From the NCBI RefSeq assembly GCF_049200465.1, contig NZ_CP120836.1, forward strand, positions 2,356,001 through 2,420,000: 64,000 nt of DNA, written 5' to 3'. Of the stretch, positions 44,377 to 53,943 are shown piece after piece. A program made the translations under genes and the position numbers. Origin of the DNA: Leptothermofonsia sp049200465. GTDB lineage: Bacteria; Cyanobacteriota; Cyanobacteriia; Leptolyngbyales; Leptolyngbyaceae. Numbering within the stretch: the stretch's first letter is position 1; each line of letters opens with the position of its first letter. Under the pieces are notes generated by a model that saw only the letters and a list, made by a program, of their open reading frames with translations, did no database searches and was not told the DNA's origin.

Positions 44377-46682
44377 TCAATCCTCACCCGGAACCGCACA
44401 AACCCAAAATTATTTCCTGCTGTATTCGGCACATCACCCACGTCATAAATCACTGACCCATTCACATTCGTTTGGCTGGGGCAGGGATTGCCGGTTGGCA
44501 GCGGTGCCAGCGGCGGGAAGAACGCCCCACCCGGAGACACCGAAGCCGCAGGACGCTGAATCTGGTTACTATCCGCAACAAATGTTGTCGTCGCTGGCAC
44601 AGGGTCGCAAATCGTCACAGCCGTTGCTGGACTGTCCCCATCTGATAGGAGGTAAACCGTGTAAGTCACTTCATCTCCACTCCGCAGTGGACTATTAGCT
44701 CCAATATTGACCAGCCCTAAAGGTAGAAACTGCGCCCAACCCGGAGCATCATCATCTGCACTCCCCGGATCATTGACAAACGTGTTGAAATTAATGCCAG
44801 GAATCGGTACCCCATTTCTGGTCGCGCCCGTAATCCGCTTCACCAGACGAAGTCGCTGATTGCCGGTTGGAATTCCCGTGCCAGGTAGCACAACCTGAGT
44901 CGGTGAACCTTCATTCGGAATCCCATCCCCATTCGGGTCAACATTCGTTCCATCCACAGACTGATCTGTGACGGGTGTACCCGTTGGACTAACCCCATTG
45001 GCTGTGACCTGGTTGGCAAACGGATCGGAACCACTTGGTCCACTTCCCGGTGTAATGTTGACACTAAACGTTACCAACGCTGAGGTTTGCCCAGGCAGAG
45101 AGTTGCCAGGACCGAGAAGATTGAAATCAGTGGTGCCATTAAACGCTGAATTCACGACCAGCGTTGGACTTTGAAGATTAGTTACCGAATTGATGGTGGC
45201 ATTGGCAAAGGTAGGGCGCAGATCCTCCATAATTTGCAAATTGTTTACCGTCAACGCCGGATCGTTGGGTGAAAGGTTTTGAACAATAACCGTATAGGGA
45301 ATGGTAAAGGTGCCATTGGCGTTTTGAACAGGTGTGCCCGCACTTTTGGCAACACCCAGTCGGGGAGTGCTTGCCCCCGGAACTAACGTAACTGTGGTGG
45401 GTGAACCTTCATCGGGGTTGCCATCTCCATTTGGGTCGGGGTTTGTGCCATCGACGGACAGATCGGTGAGCGGAGTTCCCCCCTGACTGCCCCCTGTAAC
45501 GGTGACCTGGTTGTTGAACGGACCCGATCCGCTCGGTCCGGCGCCGGGGGTAATTGTGACGCTGAAGGTTACGGTGGTGGTGGTTTGCCCTGCCAGTGTA
45601 TTCACCCCAGGAGCCAGAAGATTGAAATCGGTGGTGCCATTAAAGGCTGGATTGACCGTTAAAGTCGGACTTTGGATGTTTGTCACTGAATTGATGGTGG
45701 CATTGGCAAAGGTTTGGCGCAGGTCTTCCGTCAGTTGCAAATTGTTGACTGTAAAGGTGGGATTATTGGGCGCAAAGTTCTGAACCGTGACCGTATAGGG
45801 AATGGTGAAGGTACCGTTTGCATTTTGGACAGGAGTACCCGCACTTTTTGCCACCCCAATAATGGGGATACATTCTCTAAATCCAACAGCAGTCATACCA
45901 AAGTCATCACCAACGATGGTATTCGCTTCGTCTACGATCCGGAGTTCCAGTGATGGCAGGCCGTTGGGACTGAACAGACCCTGTACTCGCAACCACTGCT
46001 GCCGAGTGGTGACGGGCTGTCCGCTCAAGGAGGGGACAAAGGCTGTATCGGGTCCACCCGGGGGACCTGCCAGCAGGCGAATCACAGGGGGTGCAGCTCC
46101 AGGGGGTGCCAAATCGGTGAGTAGGTTGTAGAAATAGGCTGTGAAGTTATAAGTGGCGTTGGGGGCCAGACCTGTCAGCGTCTGACTCCAGATAATTGGG
46201 CTGGTGGGAGAGATGGGAGGAAATGCTGAACCTGGTACAAGCGGAGTTGCCGCTGAAGCATTTGGATTGGAATAGAGATAGGTATTTGAGGGCAGGACGC
46301 CGTTAGCAGGGTCGCCAGGGAAGGGTTGGCCAACCACCACACCGCCCAGATAGTTAATGGTTCCTGTCTGAATGGAAAGCCCCCCCAGTGCAATAGGCAG
46401 TGGAGGGGTGTCGTCCGGGTAAACACCGTCCCCTCGATAGGGCAGTGTACTGGTAAAGCCTGCGGGGTTGCCAGGGAGCAGCGGACCATTGACCACTCCC
46501 GGAGAGATGTTAAAGTTTCCGTTACTGACGAGATTAATGGGACCTTCGCGGGTACCTGCTGGACAACCTACAAATCCAAGAAAGGTTTGAGCCCTGGCAG
46601 GCTGCTGAAACAGGATTGTCTGCGAACCCAGCAGGATGCTGGAGCAGGTCAGGGTCACCAAAGTCTTTAGAGAACGGTTCAT
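44373..46682 (-). CDS. secreted DUF11-repeat protein
   Basis: This 769-residue exported protein has a signal peptide ending at about ...FQQPARAQ-T (residue ~32). The first third (residues ~33-270) is a jelly-roll-like module (NLVSNGNFNISPGVVNG, TYNFTAYFYNLL, LELRIVDEANTIVGDDFG). Two near-identical DUF11 domains follow (each beginning GVAKSAGTPVQNANGTFTIP, residues ~275-430 and ~440-600). Each ends in a DGTNPDPNGDGNPDEGSPT-type Asp/Asn-rich, probably calcium-binding stretch. A third, divergent DUF11 domain ends the protein. It is the last gene of the surface-protein operon, 163 bp after the OmpA-like gene. Its function is unknown, and adhesion or envelope structure is an inference. Confidence 0.82.
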   Translation of the reverse strand: MNRSLKTLVTLTCSSILLGSQTILFQQPARAQTFLGFVGCPAGTREGPINLVSNGNFNISPGVVNGPLLPGNPAGFTSTLPYRGDGVYPDDTPPLPIALGGLSIQTGTINYLGGVVVGQPFPGDPANGVLPSNTYLYSNPNASAATPLVPGSAFPPISPTSPIIWSQTLTGLAPNATYNFTAYFYNLLTDLAPPGAAPPVIRLLAGPPGGPDTAFVPSLSGQPVTTRQQWLRVQGLFSPNGLPSLELRIVDEANTIVGDDFGMTAVGFRECIPIIGVAKSAGTPVQNANGTFTIPYTVTVQNFAPNNPTFTVNNLQLTEDLRQTFANATINSVTNIQSPTLTVNPAFNGTTDFNLLAPGVNTLAGQTTTTVTFSVTITPGAGPSGSGPFNNQVTVTGGSQGGTPLTDLSVDGTNPDPNGDGNPDEGSPTTVTLVPGASTPRLGVAKSAGTPVQNANGTFTIPYTVIVQNLSPNDPALTVNNLQIMEDLRPTFANATINSVTNLQSPTLVVNSAFNGTTDFNLLGPGNSLPGQTSALVTFSVNITPGSGPSGSDPFANQVTANGVSPTGTPVTDQSVDGTNVDPNGDGIPNEGSPTQVVLPGTGIPTGNQRLRLVKRITGATRNGVPIPGINFNTFVNDPGSADDDAPGWAQFLPLGLVNIGANSPLRSGDEVTYTVYLLSDGDSPATAVTICDPVPATTTFVADSNQIQRPAASVSPGGAFFPPLAPLPTGNPCPSQTNVNGSVIYDVGDVPNTAGNNFGFVRFRVRID

Positions 46683-46845
46683 CAGATCTTCTCACACTGG
46701 GGCAGGGGGCTGGGAAGAAGAAAGAAGAAAGAAGAAGGAAAAAAGAAGCCAGGGGGAGCAGGGGATGAGTAATGGGGATGAGTAATGGGGTGATGGAGTA
46801 GCAGAGTGATGGAGTGGAGGGGTAGATCATTCGCCCAGTGTGTTT

Positions 46846-49323
46846 TCAGGGTTCAATCTGTAAATCCTCTTCCTGGATAATGACTTCGATTTCTCTGGCG
46901 TCTTTGTAGAAGAATTCGACGCGGCGATCGCGGGCGAAGTCGAGCCGGGTTCGTCCGGTTGAAACCAATTGCCGCTCTCCTTCTGAGCGAATGGTCATCC
47001 GTTCGGGGGCAATGCCCCGTTTGAGCAGGTAGTTTCGGGCGGCAAGAGCTCGTCGCTGCCCCAGAGCCAGGTTGTAAGCATCGGTGGCGCGGGGATCGGT
47101 GTGCCCCACAATCTCGACCAGCATTGAGGGGTTCTCTAGCAAAACTTGAGCGATCCGATCCAATACTCTGGCGGTAGCTGGGCTGATGTTGGATTTATCG
47201 AGGGCGAAATGGATGACGTTGGGAATTTGAATGGTGACAGGTGTGGGAGGAATTACAGCAGGAGGTTCCTGGACAACGGGGGTGGTACAGCGAGGGATGG
47301 AGGAAGGGGATTGGGGGATGGGGGGTTGGGAGGTGGGTGCTTCAACGGAACGGATGGTGGCGTTGCGGGCGGGTTCGGAGGTGCCATAGCGGGGATGGGT
47401 GGCGATCGCGCTAATCTTCTCACCAATCCGCAGGCCATCCAGGCTGGCGCTAAAATGCCCCTTCTCATCGGCCATAGCGGTTGCAACGGGTTCATTCAGC
47501 GGTCCGTAACGGCTACCATTTCCGGCTACCCGGTAGAGTTCAATCTGGGAACCGGGGTCGGCGGTGCCATAGATCTGTACGGGTGAGTTTCCCAGTGCCA
47601 CAAATTCCTGGCTGGCAAACTGGGGTGCATGAATGGCCGCGTTACCCGTATCTTTATGCCGGTTGAACGAGTTGCGGGGGGGGTTGGGACCATCGCCTAT
47701 CTGGTAGTCATGCACATCCGTTCCGGCGGTAGCTCCCTGACGGGTAACCAGGTCAATGCTAAGTCCTTCCAGGCTAGAGAAGCGGTTGGTTTGAATCTGG
47801 TTGCGATCGCTCTCTGGGTAAGCCGCAACGGCAACCCCCGGTCCCGTCTGGTAGCGAATTTCATTCCCTTTAACTTCGTGGTCGTTCCCCATCAGGTAGA
47901 TGGCGGCGCGGCGCAGTCGTCTGCCGTTGTAGATGATCTGGTTCTCGCGAATCCGAACAGCCCCCTCTGGTTTGAACAGGTAAACTCCACTCCCATCGTT
48001 GGCGCAAATCAGATTGCCTGCGATTTGGGCCTGGTTGACGTTACCCTCTAACCGGATGGCATCAGGCATTCCAGCAATCCCATTTCCGGTAATCACGTTC
48101 TCGGCAATATTTAGTTCCGAAGCATTGACGGAGGTAATGATCGCACTCCCGTCGTGGTAAGCAATCCAATTGCGCTGAATCGTGGTACCTGTGCCGTTAA
48201 AAACGGAAACGCCAAAAGCGGAGCGAGAATTCGGAGGAGTTGGAAGGGTATCTATCGCCTGTTGCCCGTCGCCCGTTGCCTGCATAGGTGCCATTCCCAG
48301 CCAGTTGTTTTCAATTACCACTTGTCTGGGTGGCAGGTCATCAGAATAGTAGGGCGAAAAGTTGGCTGGGGGTTGCTGTTTGCGAGTGTCGGGAGGGGGA
48401 AAGCGATGGCTGATGAAAATATCGGCGGGGGGAGTGCTTTGGGTGGAGCCGTAGCCAGAGGCAAAGCCAGAAAAATATTCTCCCTGGCTGGAGGTAAACC
48501 CGTACAGGCTAAACCCGCGAATGGTGACGAAGTCAGCCGTGATGGTTAAACCTCGAAAGACTTCTTTGCCTGGGGCGGGGGTGATGGCCACAATCGGCAT
48601 TGGGATTGGGCGCTCGTTGATGACGGGTTTACTATTATAGCCAGGTTGGGTGGTGCCATCAATGACCAGTTGGGGGCGGGTAATGGCAGGCAAGACCTCT
48701 AGCAGGCGAATGGTGGTTTCTCCAGCGGGCAAATTAAAGTCAATGCGAGAGGAACTATCTGTGGGGAGCTGGCTCACCTGGGCCTGTTCTGCGGCGGACA
48801 GGTTAGTGAGTGGTAAAGTTCCGTTCATCAGCAGAATGGCTTCCCGCAGGGTGAGGATGTCATCGGCCTGGGCAGGGCCGTCCTGGTTGCTGTTGACGAT
48901 CGCCCGCAGGGGTTGAGGTTGGGCGAGTGCAGGAGCAGCAGAGACGATGGATATTCCGGTTAAGGCAGAAATCAGCCATTGGGATGGGTGAAAGTGACAG
49001 TCCTGGGGCTGCTTTGCAGCGGGTTCGGGGGTCTTCCCCCCGTGCCCCCGCGGATCTGGGGGCCTAACTCCCCCAGACCCCCCGAAAGGAGTTATCTGTG
49101 GGAGTTGAATGGTAGCCCCAGGAAAAGATGGCCAGGGGGTGGAGGCGATTTGGTCGAAAGGACTTTTCTGTACGAGTTGAATGATGGGGTTTAAATCCCT
49201 TTTCTGCTGGTTGCTGGATCTTTGGGTTTCTGTGAGTTTCGAGATCGGTGCCTTTAACTTCTGGTAGATCGTTTGTTCTTCAGCCATTGTTTTTGGTTGC
49301 TGTTCACTCCTCAGATGTTTCAT
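46846..49323 (-). CDS. OmpA-like protein with beta-helix region and long N-terminal extension
   Basis: This is an 825-residue protein. The start ATG overlaps the upstream stop (ATGA at 49320-49323), which supports it. An unusual ~110-residue hydrophilic N-terminal region precedes a hydrophobic export segment (WLISALTGISIVSAAPALAQ, ~116-135). Residues ~140-560 look like a CSLREA-type parallel beta helix (ADDILTLREAILLMNG; IVENNWLG, IQRNWIAYHDGSAI, ITGNGIAGMPDAI, IRENQIIYNG). Residues ~580-670 form an Ig-like segment. The last ~120 residues are an OmpA C-terminal peptidoglycan-binding domain (VEIVGHTDPRATDAYNLALGQRRA, RVEFFYKDA). It is co-transcribed with the barrel gene. Peptidoglycan anchoring of the complex is inferred. 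Confidence 0.82.
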   Translation of the reverse strand: MKHLRSEQQPKTMAEEQTIYQKLKAPISKLTETQRSSNQQKRDLNPIIQLVQKSPFDQIASTPWPSFPGATIQLPQITPFGGSGGVRPPDPRGHGGKTPEPAAKQPQDCHFHPSQWLISALTGISIVSAAPALAQPQPLRAIVNSNQDGPAQADDILTLREAILLMNGTLPLTNLSAAEQAQVSQLPTDSSSRIDFNLPAGETTIRLLEVLPAITRPQLVIDGTTQPGYNSKPVINERPIPMPIVAITPAPGKEVFRGLTITADFVTIRGFSLYGFTSSQGEYFSGFASGYGSTQSTPPADIFISHRFPPPDTRKQQPPANFSPYYSDDLPPRQVVIENNWLGMAPMQATGDGQQAIDTLPTPPNSRSAFGVSVFNGTGTTIQRNWIAYHDGSAIITSVNASELNIAENVITGNGIAGMPDAIRLEGNVNQAQIAGNLICANDGSGVYLFKPEGAVRIRENQIIYNGRRLRRAAIYLMGNDHEVKGNEIRYQTGPGVAVAAYPESDRNQIQTNRFSSLEGLSIDLVTRQGATAGTDVHDYQIGDGPNPPRNSFNRHKDTGNAAIHAPQFASQEFVALGNSPVQIYGTADPGSQIELYRVAGNGSRYGPLNEPVATAMADEKGHFSASLDGLRIGEKISAIATHPRYGTSEPARNATIRSVEAPTSQPPIPQSPSSIPRCTTPVVQEPPAVIPPTPVTIQIPNVIHFALDKSNISPATARVLDRIAQVLLENPSMLVEIVGHTDPRATDAYNLALGQRRALAARNYLLKRGIAPERMTIRSEGERQLVSTGRTRLDFARDRRVEFFYKDAREIEVIIQEEDLQIEP
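49015..49092. repeat. GC-rich hairpin repeat translated inside the OmpA-like gene
   Basis: A GC-rich palindromic block (GGGGGTCTTCCCCCCGTGCCCCCGCGG...CTGGGGGCCTAACTCCCCCAG) of the type usually found between cyanobacterial genes. On the minus strand it is read in frame as GGSGGVRPPDPRGHGGKTPEP. It lies just before the export segment. Confidence 0.7.
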
Positions 49324-52300
49324 TGTCCCTGCCCTCTCGATGCGGGCCCAGTTTCAGGGGGAGACACCGTTGAACCGGGCTGGGTCGCAACGGGTTGTAC
49401 CAGGGATTCCTGTTGCTGGGGTGGGGCGATCTTGGGTTGGGCGTTTTCGGGGAAGGCTCGTTGTAAGCCGAAGCCTTCAAACAGTTCGTTGAGCTTCAGG
49501 GTGAAGAGGACGTAGGGACCACCTTTGGAGCGATCGCCCAGGTCCCGGTCATTCGCTCGACCAAAGCTATAGCCCGCTGCCATACGGATGTTAGGGGTGA
49601 CGTAGTAGCCCGCTTCTACAGCAAAACCCACTTCGTTGTAGCCCGTGAGGGACTGGCTGATGTACCGCACTTCGCCACCAATATCCCAGCGGTAACCCAG
49701 GCGGTAGAGAGCACGGAATTGACCTAGCGTAATCGCATTCGTGCCAACCAGATCCCGCGCCAGATAGGAGCGACTGCTGCGAAGCCCAAACTTGCCATAG
49801 AACTCCCACCGCCAGTTGGGGGTGTAAATGGCTTCCAGAGCTACGATGTGGGCATTGGACCCGGTTCCTGTGCCAAACAGGATGGAGTCGGGGGTAAAGG
49901 AGGGGTTCTGGCGAAATTCGTAGCGCAGCAGGGCATTGAACTTGTCGTCGAAGGGGTTGCGGTAGGCCAGTCCGAACTTCAGGTTGATGCTGTCTCCGGA
50001 AACGGCTTGCAATGTCTGATTGGCGAAGTTGGCCTGCTGGTAACGGGCCAGGGCGGTGAGGGAAGGCGAGAGTTTGCCTGCTCCCGCGACGGAAATCACC
50101 AGGTTGTTGCCCAAATCTGTTGTCCGGTATTCAAACCGACCGCTGGCTTTGAAGTTGGGATTGTCGGTGTAGTCGATGCCGATGCTGTAAGCGTCTCCTT
50201 CGGTAATGCCGAGGGCAGAGGCGCTTTGCCCCACCGCATAAGCCTGAGCAAACTGCTGCCCAGTTCCCGTGTAGGCAAAAATATCACCATAGATGCGTTC
50301 GTAGCCAAGCACCACTCGCAGTCCCGGAGCCAGGGTGATGCGGTGATTCAAGCCAAAGGCGGCCTGGCTGCCCCAACCCCCAACCCCATTGAGGATGGAG
50401 TAGCGCCCGGTGAGGGTGGTGTCTTCCGTCAGCTTCTGGTCGAAGATGGCATCCAGGCTGGTAATGGAGTTGGCCCGGTAAATGGAGGTGGTGGAGATGA
50501 ACTGCTGCGCCAGTCGCAGGGTAAGACCAGGGTAGGCGGCCCAATCCAGTCCCACGGTGGTACGGCTAGGATAGAGCGGGTCGCCACTACTGCCAATGTT
50601 CTGTTCATTCTGGGCACGGAAAACCAGGGTATCCGTCAGAGGGTAGGTGAGTCGGGAAACAATCTGGTTACTGTCCTCGGTGAGTCGTCCGGCAACGCTA
50701 TCGGCACGGGAGCGGTTGACCCATTCCAGGCTGAGGTTGGCGGCTCCCAGTTTTTGCAGCACGCCCGCCCGGATGGAGGTGAGGCTATTGTCTACCCGCT
50801 CACCGGGAATGGCTTCGGGTAAGGGGTCAAACAGGGTGGTGAAGGCGTTTAAAGTACTGGGTGCAATGCCGTAATTGGATTCGTGGTCAATCTGGAACTG
50901 GAGTTTGGTCGTGGGACCGACTTTAGCGGCAAGTTCGGCTCCGTAACGGGTCTGCCCTGGAAAGAAGCTGAAGGTGGCATTGTTGGTAAAGTCTTCGTCA
51001 ACGGAGCGGTAGTAGGCCCGTCCAATCACGCCTTCAAACAGGGTGCCGCTGACTTCGAAGCGGTAGGCATTGCCGCCCACATTGCCGAAAAAGATGGAGT
51101 CGTTGGTCGATCGCGCAATTTCGGCAATCAGCCGTCCATCTTTGCCAAAGGGAATGAAGGCATCGACGCCGTACAGTTCGTAGTCGCGATCGCCCTCGTC
51201 TTCCCGCAGGTAGCTGAATGCTGCCCAGCTTTCCCGCCCAAACTCGCGGGAGAAGTTGTACTGCAACCGGCCAGCGAACAGGTGGGTATCCCCCGTATTG
51301 GTGCCATCGTATTGATAGGTAACGACGACCTGTCGTACCAGGCTGCGGCCAAACGGGTCAAATTCAACCTGCTGGATGGGGCGACGAAACAGGAGCGAAC
51401 CGCGATCATAGTCAATCTCGTAGTCCGGTCCCCGAAACAGTTGCTTGCGCTCGACCACCGTGCCGGGGCGACCGATTTCCTGGGTTTCAACGTAGACCGT
51501 CTCGCTACCCCCCACTACCAGTCGCCGGGAGAGGAAGTAGTAACCGCTGGTACCGTTGGGGGCGATCGTGTCCCGCTGGAAGCCTTGCAGATTGTCGCCA
51601 TACATAGCAGTGATCTGCAAGTTGCCGAGGTTGTAGTTCCCTTTGAAGCCATGGATCTGGCGGGTGGTTGCTGTAAATAACTGGGATGCGGTTGCAAACT
51701 CTGGGGTGCTGTAGTCGCCCCACATGAAGTAGTCTGTTCCGGCTCCCACAATAGGTGAGTTCCGCTCAAACCGAACGTAGACGCTATCGATGGAGGGCGT
51801 CAGGTAATCCGTGGTGGAACTGTCACCGTAGACAGGATAGACCTGATCGCAGAACTGGGGGTCGCGAAACAGGCGGGTCGTGCCGTCACAGATTTCGTTG
51901 AGGGGACGCTGATTGTTGAAGGCAGCCGTTACCAGCCATTCTCCAATCCGCCCGGTGGCAAAGGCATTGATTGAGGCATCGAACCGAACATCCTGATCGA
52001 TGCGATCCGGATTGAGGAAGTCCCGGAAACTGCCGTAGAAGTCGGTACCCCCTGCCCCAAGCCGGAAGGTAACAGCACCCGACACTAGGAAGGGGCGCAG
52101 GTTGGTGATGAACTCCACCTGGGTGTAGGCTGCTAGCTGGTTCGTAACGGGCAGAGTAATGGGAGTCAGCGGAGATGGCGTAACCAGGCTGGGGGAACTG
52201 GAAGGGCCGTCATTGCTGACTTGAATTGGAGGTAGAGGCTTGAGGGTTTCCCCCGGCTTCACTTCCCGCAGTTCCCGCAATTCCGCGGCGGCTCGGATGC

Positions 52301-52970
52301 GAACTTTCTGGGGAGCCAGGGAAGATTGCAACTGAGCCGTGAACTTGCCCCCGTTGGCAAGCACTTGAAACCCAGGGCGATCGCGGTCCTGATCGGCTCC
52401 AGTAAACGTCCCCGCACTCGCGGTTAACGTCACCACCGCATCCTGGGTGACGGGGTTGCCTGCTTCATCAACAATCTGACCTTCGACAGTGACTGTAGAA
52501 CGTCCATCTGCTGGAATGCGGGGGGCAGAAGTCGGCAAAAACTGGAGCTTGTACGCAGTCTCCCGCACCGTCACCTTTACACTCACGGGACTTCCACCCG
52601 CAGCCTGCACCGTCAGAATGTTCTCCCCCAGCTTGAGCAGAATGCCGTACCAGACCTGGTTAACGACGCCTCCAGCACTGTCAGGCTGAACCTGGGTGGG
52701 AATCTGAGCCCCAAGTGGATTACCATTCACCGTTACCTGCACCGTTGCCCCAGAGGCATACTGCACCATCAGATTCGTTGTCTGCTCTCCGGTTGAGGTT
52801 GCCTGGGGAGCCAGGATTTTCACTTCAGTGGAGGCAGGTTGGGCAAACTGAATCGGTTCACTGGTCGAAGTCGGGAGATTGGTTTGAGCGCTAGCCGCAG
52901 CGGAAAGCGCGATCGCTCCAAACATCGATGACAGTAATGCCAGCCGAATCGTAGAACACAAGTACTGCAT
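49320..52970 (-). CDS. large predicted outer-membrane beta-barrel protein with Ig-like N-terminal domains
   Basis: This 1216-residue protein has a signal peptide (LALLSSMFGAIALSAAASAQ, residues ~11-30). Two Ig-like beta domains follow (TVQAAGGSPVSVKVTVRE; DGRSTVTVEGQIVDEAGNPV, an invasin-like Big_1 pattern, ~150-240). From about residue 290 to 1160 there are regularly alternating amphipathic strands with aromatic ends (for example YGSFRDFLN, VYVRFERNSPIVGAGTDYFMWGDYS, ITAMYGDN, FEYRTTDLG, KFGLRSSRSY), as in a large outer-membrane barrel. VYPVYGDSSTTDY is conserved-looking. There is no TonB box or plug that I recognise. It starts 1 nt after the upstream DUF11 gene and overlaps the OmpA-like gene by 4 nt. 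Function is unknown; transport or secretion of partner proteins is possible. Confidence 0.82.
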   Translation of the reverse strand: MQYLCSTIRLALLSSMFGAIALSAAASAQTNLPTSTSEPIQFAQPASTEVKILAPQATSTGEQTTNLMVQYASGATVQVTVNGNPLGAQIPTQVQPDSAGGVVNQVWYGILLKLGENILTVQAAGGSPVSVKVTVRETAYKLQFLPTSAPRIPADGRSTVTVEGQIVDEAGNPVTQDAVVTLTASAGTFTGADQDRDRPGFQVLANGGKFTAQLQSSLAPQKVRIRAAAELRELREVKPGETLKPLPPIQVSNDGPSSSPSLVTPSPLTPITLPVTNQLAAYTQVEFITNLRPFLVSGAVTFRLGAGGTDFYGSFRDFLNPDRIDQDVRFDASINAFATGRIGEWLVTAAFNNQRPLNEICDGTTRLFRDPQFCDQVYPVYGDSSTTDYLTPSIDSVYVRFERNSPIVGAGTDYFMWGDYSTPEFATASQLFTATTRQIHGFKGNYNLGNLQITAMYGDNLQGFQRDTIAPNGTSGYYFLSRRLVVGGSETVYVETQEIGRPGTVVERKQLFRGPDYEIDYDRGSLLFRRPIQQVEFDPFGRSLVRQVVVTYQYDGTNTGDTHLFAGRLQYNFSREFGRESWAAFSYLREDEGDRDYELYGVDAFIPFGKDGRLIAEIARSTNDSIFFGNVGGNAYRFEVSGTLFEGVIGRAYYRSVDEDFTNNATFSFFPGQTRYGAELAAKVGPTTKLQFQIDHESNYGIAPSTLNAFTTLFDPLPEAIPGERVDNSLTSIRAGVLQKLGAANLSLEWVNRSRADSVAGRLTEDSNQIVSRLTYPLTDTLVFRAQNEQNIGSSGDPLYPSRTTVGLDWAAYPGLTLRLAQQFISTTSIYRANSITSLDAIFDQKLTEDTTLTGRYSILNGVGGWGSQAAFGLNHRITLAPGLRVVLGYERIYGDIFAYTGTGQQFAQAYAVGQSASALGITEGDAYSIGIDYTDNPNFKASGRFEYRTTDLGNNLVISVAGAGKLSPSLTALARYQQANFANQTLQAVSGDSINLKFGLAYRNPFDDKFNALLRYEFRQNPSFTPDSILFGTGTGSNAHIVALEAIYTPNWRWEFYGKFGLRSSRSYLARDLVGTNAITLGQFRALYRLGYRWDIGGEVRYISQSLTGYNEVGFAVEAGYYVTPNIRMAAGYSFGRANDRDLGDRSKGGPYVLFTLKLNELFEGFGLQRAFPENAQPKIAPPQQQESLVQPVATQPGSTVSPPETGPASRGQGQ

Positions 52971-52971
52971 A

Positions 52972-53943
52972 CTACCGCTGACCCTCCTTAAAAGTCGGAG
53001 TTACTGCAAAATTCATCTTGGCCAGTCCACCAGGAGCCAGTTTCACGAACCGGGACTGGCTATTGCCCTCAATTCGGTACAGGTTGGGAGCCAGGGTATA
53101 GCCCGGTAAACTTGTCAAATCCAGCGTTCCAGTCCGGTAACCAGCTACCACGTAAGACAGCGAAAACAACCCATTGGCATCCGTCGTAATCCGGTTGCCG
53201 TCATCCATGTAAATCACCGCGTTAGGAACACCAGGCTCACCAGGCTGCTGTTCCCCATCAAAGTTCCTATCCACAAACACGCGCCCCAGAATGGTGCCGC
53301 AGTCTGACAAAATTCCAGGACGGATCTGAACCAGGTAGCTGGCACTAGCGCTACTCACCTGAGTTCCCGCTGGAGTTAAACCCGTTGCAACCGCAATGTT
53401 GCGACCATTCCCCCGAATCGCATCCGGGGTCAACACCACGCCATACACAATCGTTAAAACCTGCCTGGGTTCAAGCCTGGAAAAGCCAAAAACCACGTTG
53501 CGCCCATTCACAGTGGTGGAGGAAAGCGAAACTGACACGGTTCGATTCTGGTTCGTCAGCGATGCCCGTGGGGAATCAGACAGAAACCTCACGCCAAAGG
53601 GCAGGGTATCGGTTACTTGCAGGGTATTCAGCGTAACGTCCCCTGTGTTTCTGACTAGCAAGCGATAGACAACCGTATCTCCAGGCTCCGCCGAGGCACG
53701 GTCTGCCGTTTTGATAATTTCCAGACCTGCCCGTCCAATGGTCGCGGTAATCGTGGTCTGGTTGGATTGAACGTTGACCGGATTCCCAGAGGGTCCCTGT
53801 AAGTTTGCAGTAGCAGTGTTGGGGATAGTGATGATTTGCTGAGCAAGGATAGGCAGACCTTGAACACTCGGCCATCCCAACAGCAATCCCACCAATAAAA
53901 ATCGAACACGTCCCCACACCAGCGGTCTTTTCAGAAGGCTCAT
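52972..53943 (-). CDS. exported DUF11 / SdrD B-like protein
   Basis: This 323-residue exported protein has an N-terminal hydrophobic signal (FLLVGLLLGWPSVQGLPILAQ, ~15-35). One DUF11 domain (residues ~70-205: GLEIIKTADRASAEPGDTVVYRLLVRNTG, DTLPFGVRFL) is followed by a Cna-B/SdrD B-like domain. That domain carries a calcium-type stretch (GRVFVDRNFDGEQQPGEPGVPNAVIYM, ~220-246; TTDANGLFSLSYVVAGYRTGTLDL). It is the first gene of the four-gene operon, 1 nt before the barrel gene. It is probably displayed on or under the outer membrane as a partner of the barrel (inference). Confidence 0.82.
   Translation of the reverse strand: MSLLKRPLVWGRVRFLLVGLLLGWPSVQGLPILAQQIITIPNTATANLQGPSGNPVNVQSNQTTITATIGRAGLEIIKTADRASAEPGDTVVYRLLVRNTGDVTLNTLQVTDTLPFGVRFLSDSPRASLTNQNRTVSVSLSSTTVNGRNVVFGFSRLEPRQVLTIVYGVVLTPDAIRGNGRNIAVATGLTPAGTQVSSASASYLVQIRPGILSDCGTILGRVFVDRNFDGEQQPGEPGVPNAVIYMDDGNRITTDANGLFSLSYVVAGYRTGTLDLTSLPGYTLAPNLYRIEGNSQSRFVKLAPGGLAKMNFAVTPTFKEGQR

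Noticed and set aside
49848..50822. 324-codon plus-strand frame opposite the barrel gene
   Set aside because: GC-rich antisense shadow of the 1216-residue gene; its composition (Gly/Val-rich) follows the opposite strand's codons.
50883..51680. 265-codon plus-strand frame opposite the barrel gene
   Set aside because: Same reason: an antisense shadow with no signal, motif or start context.
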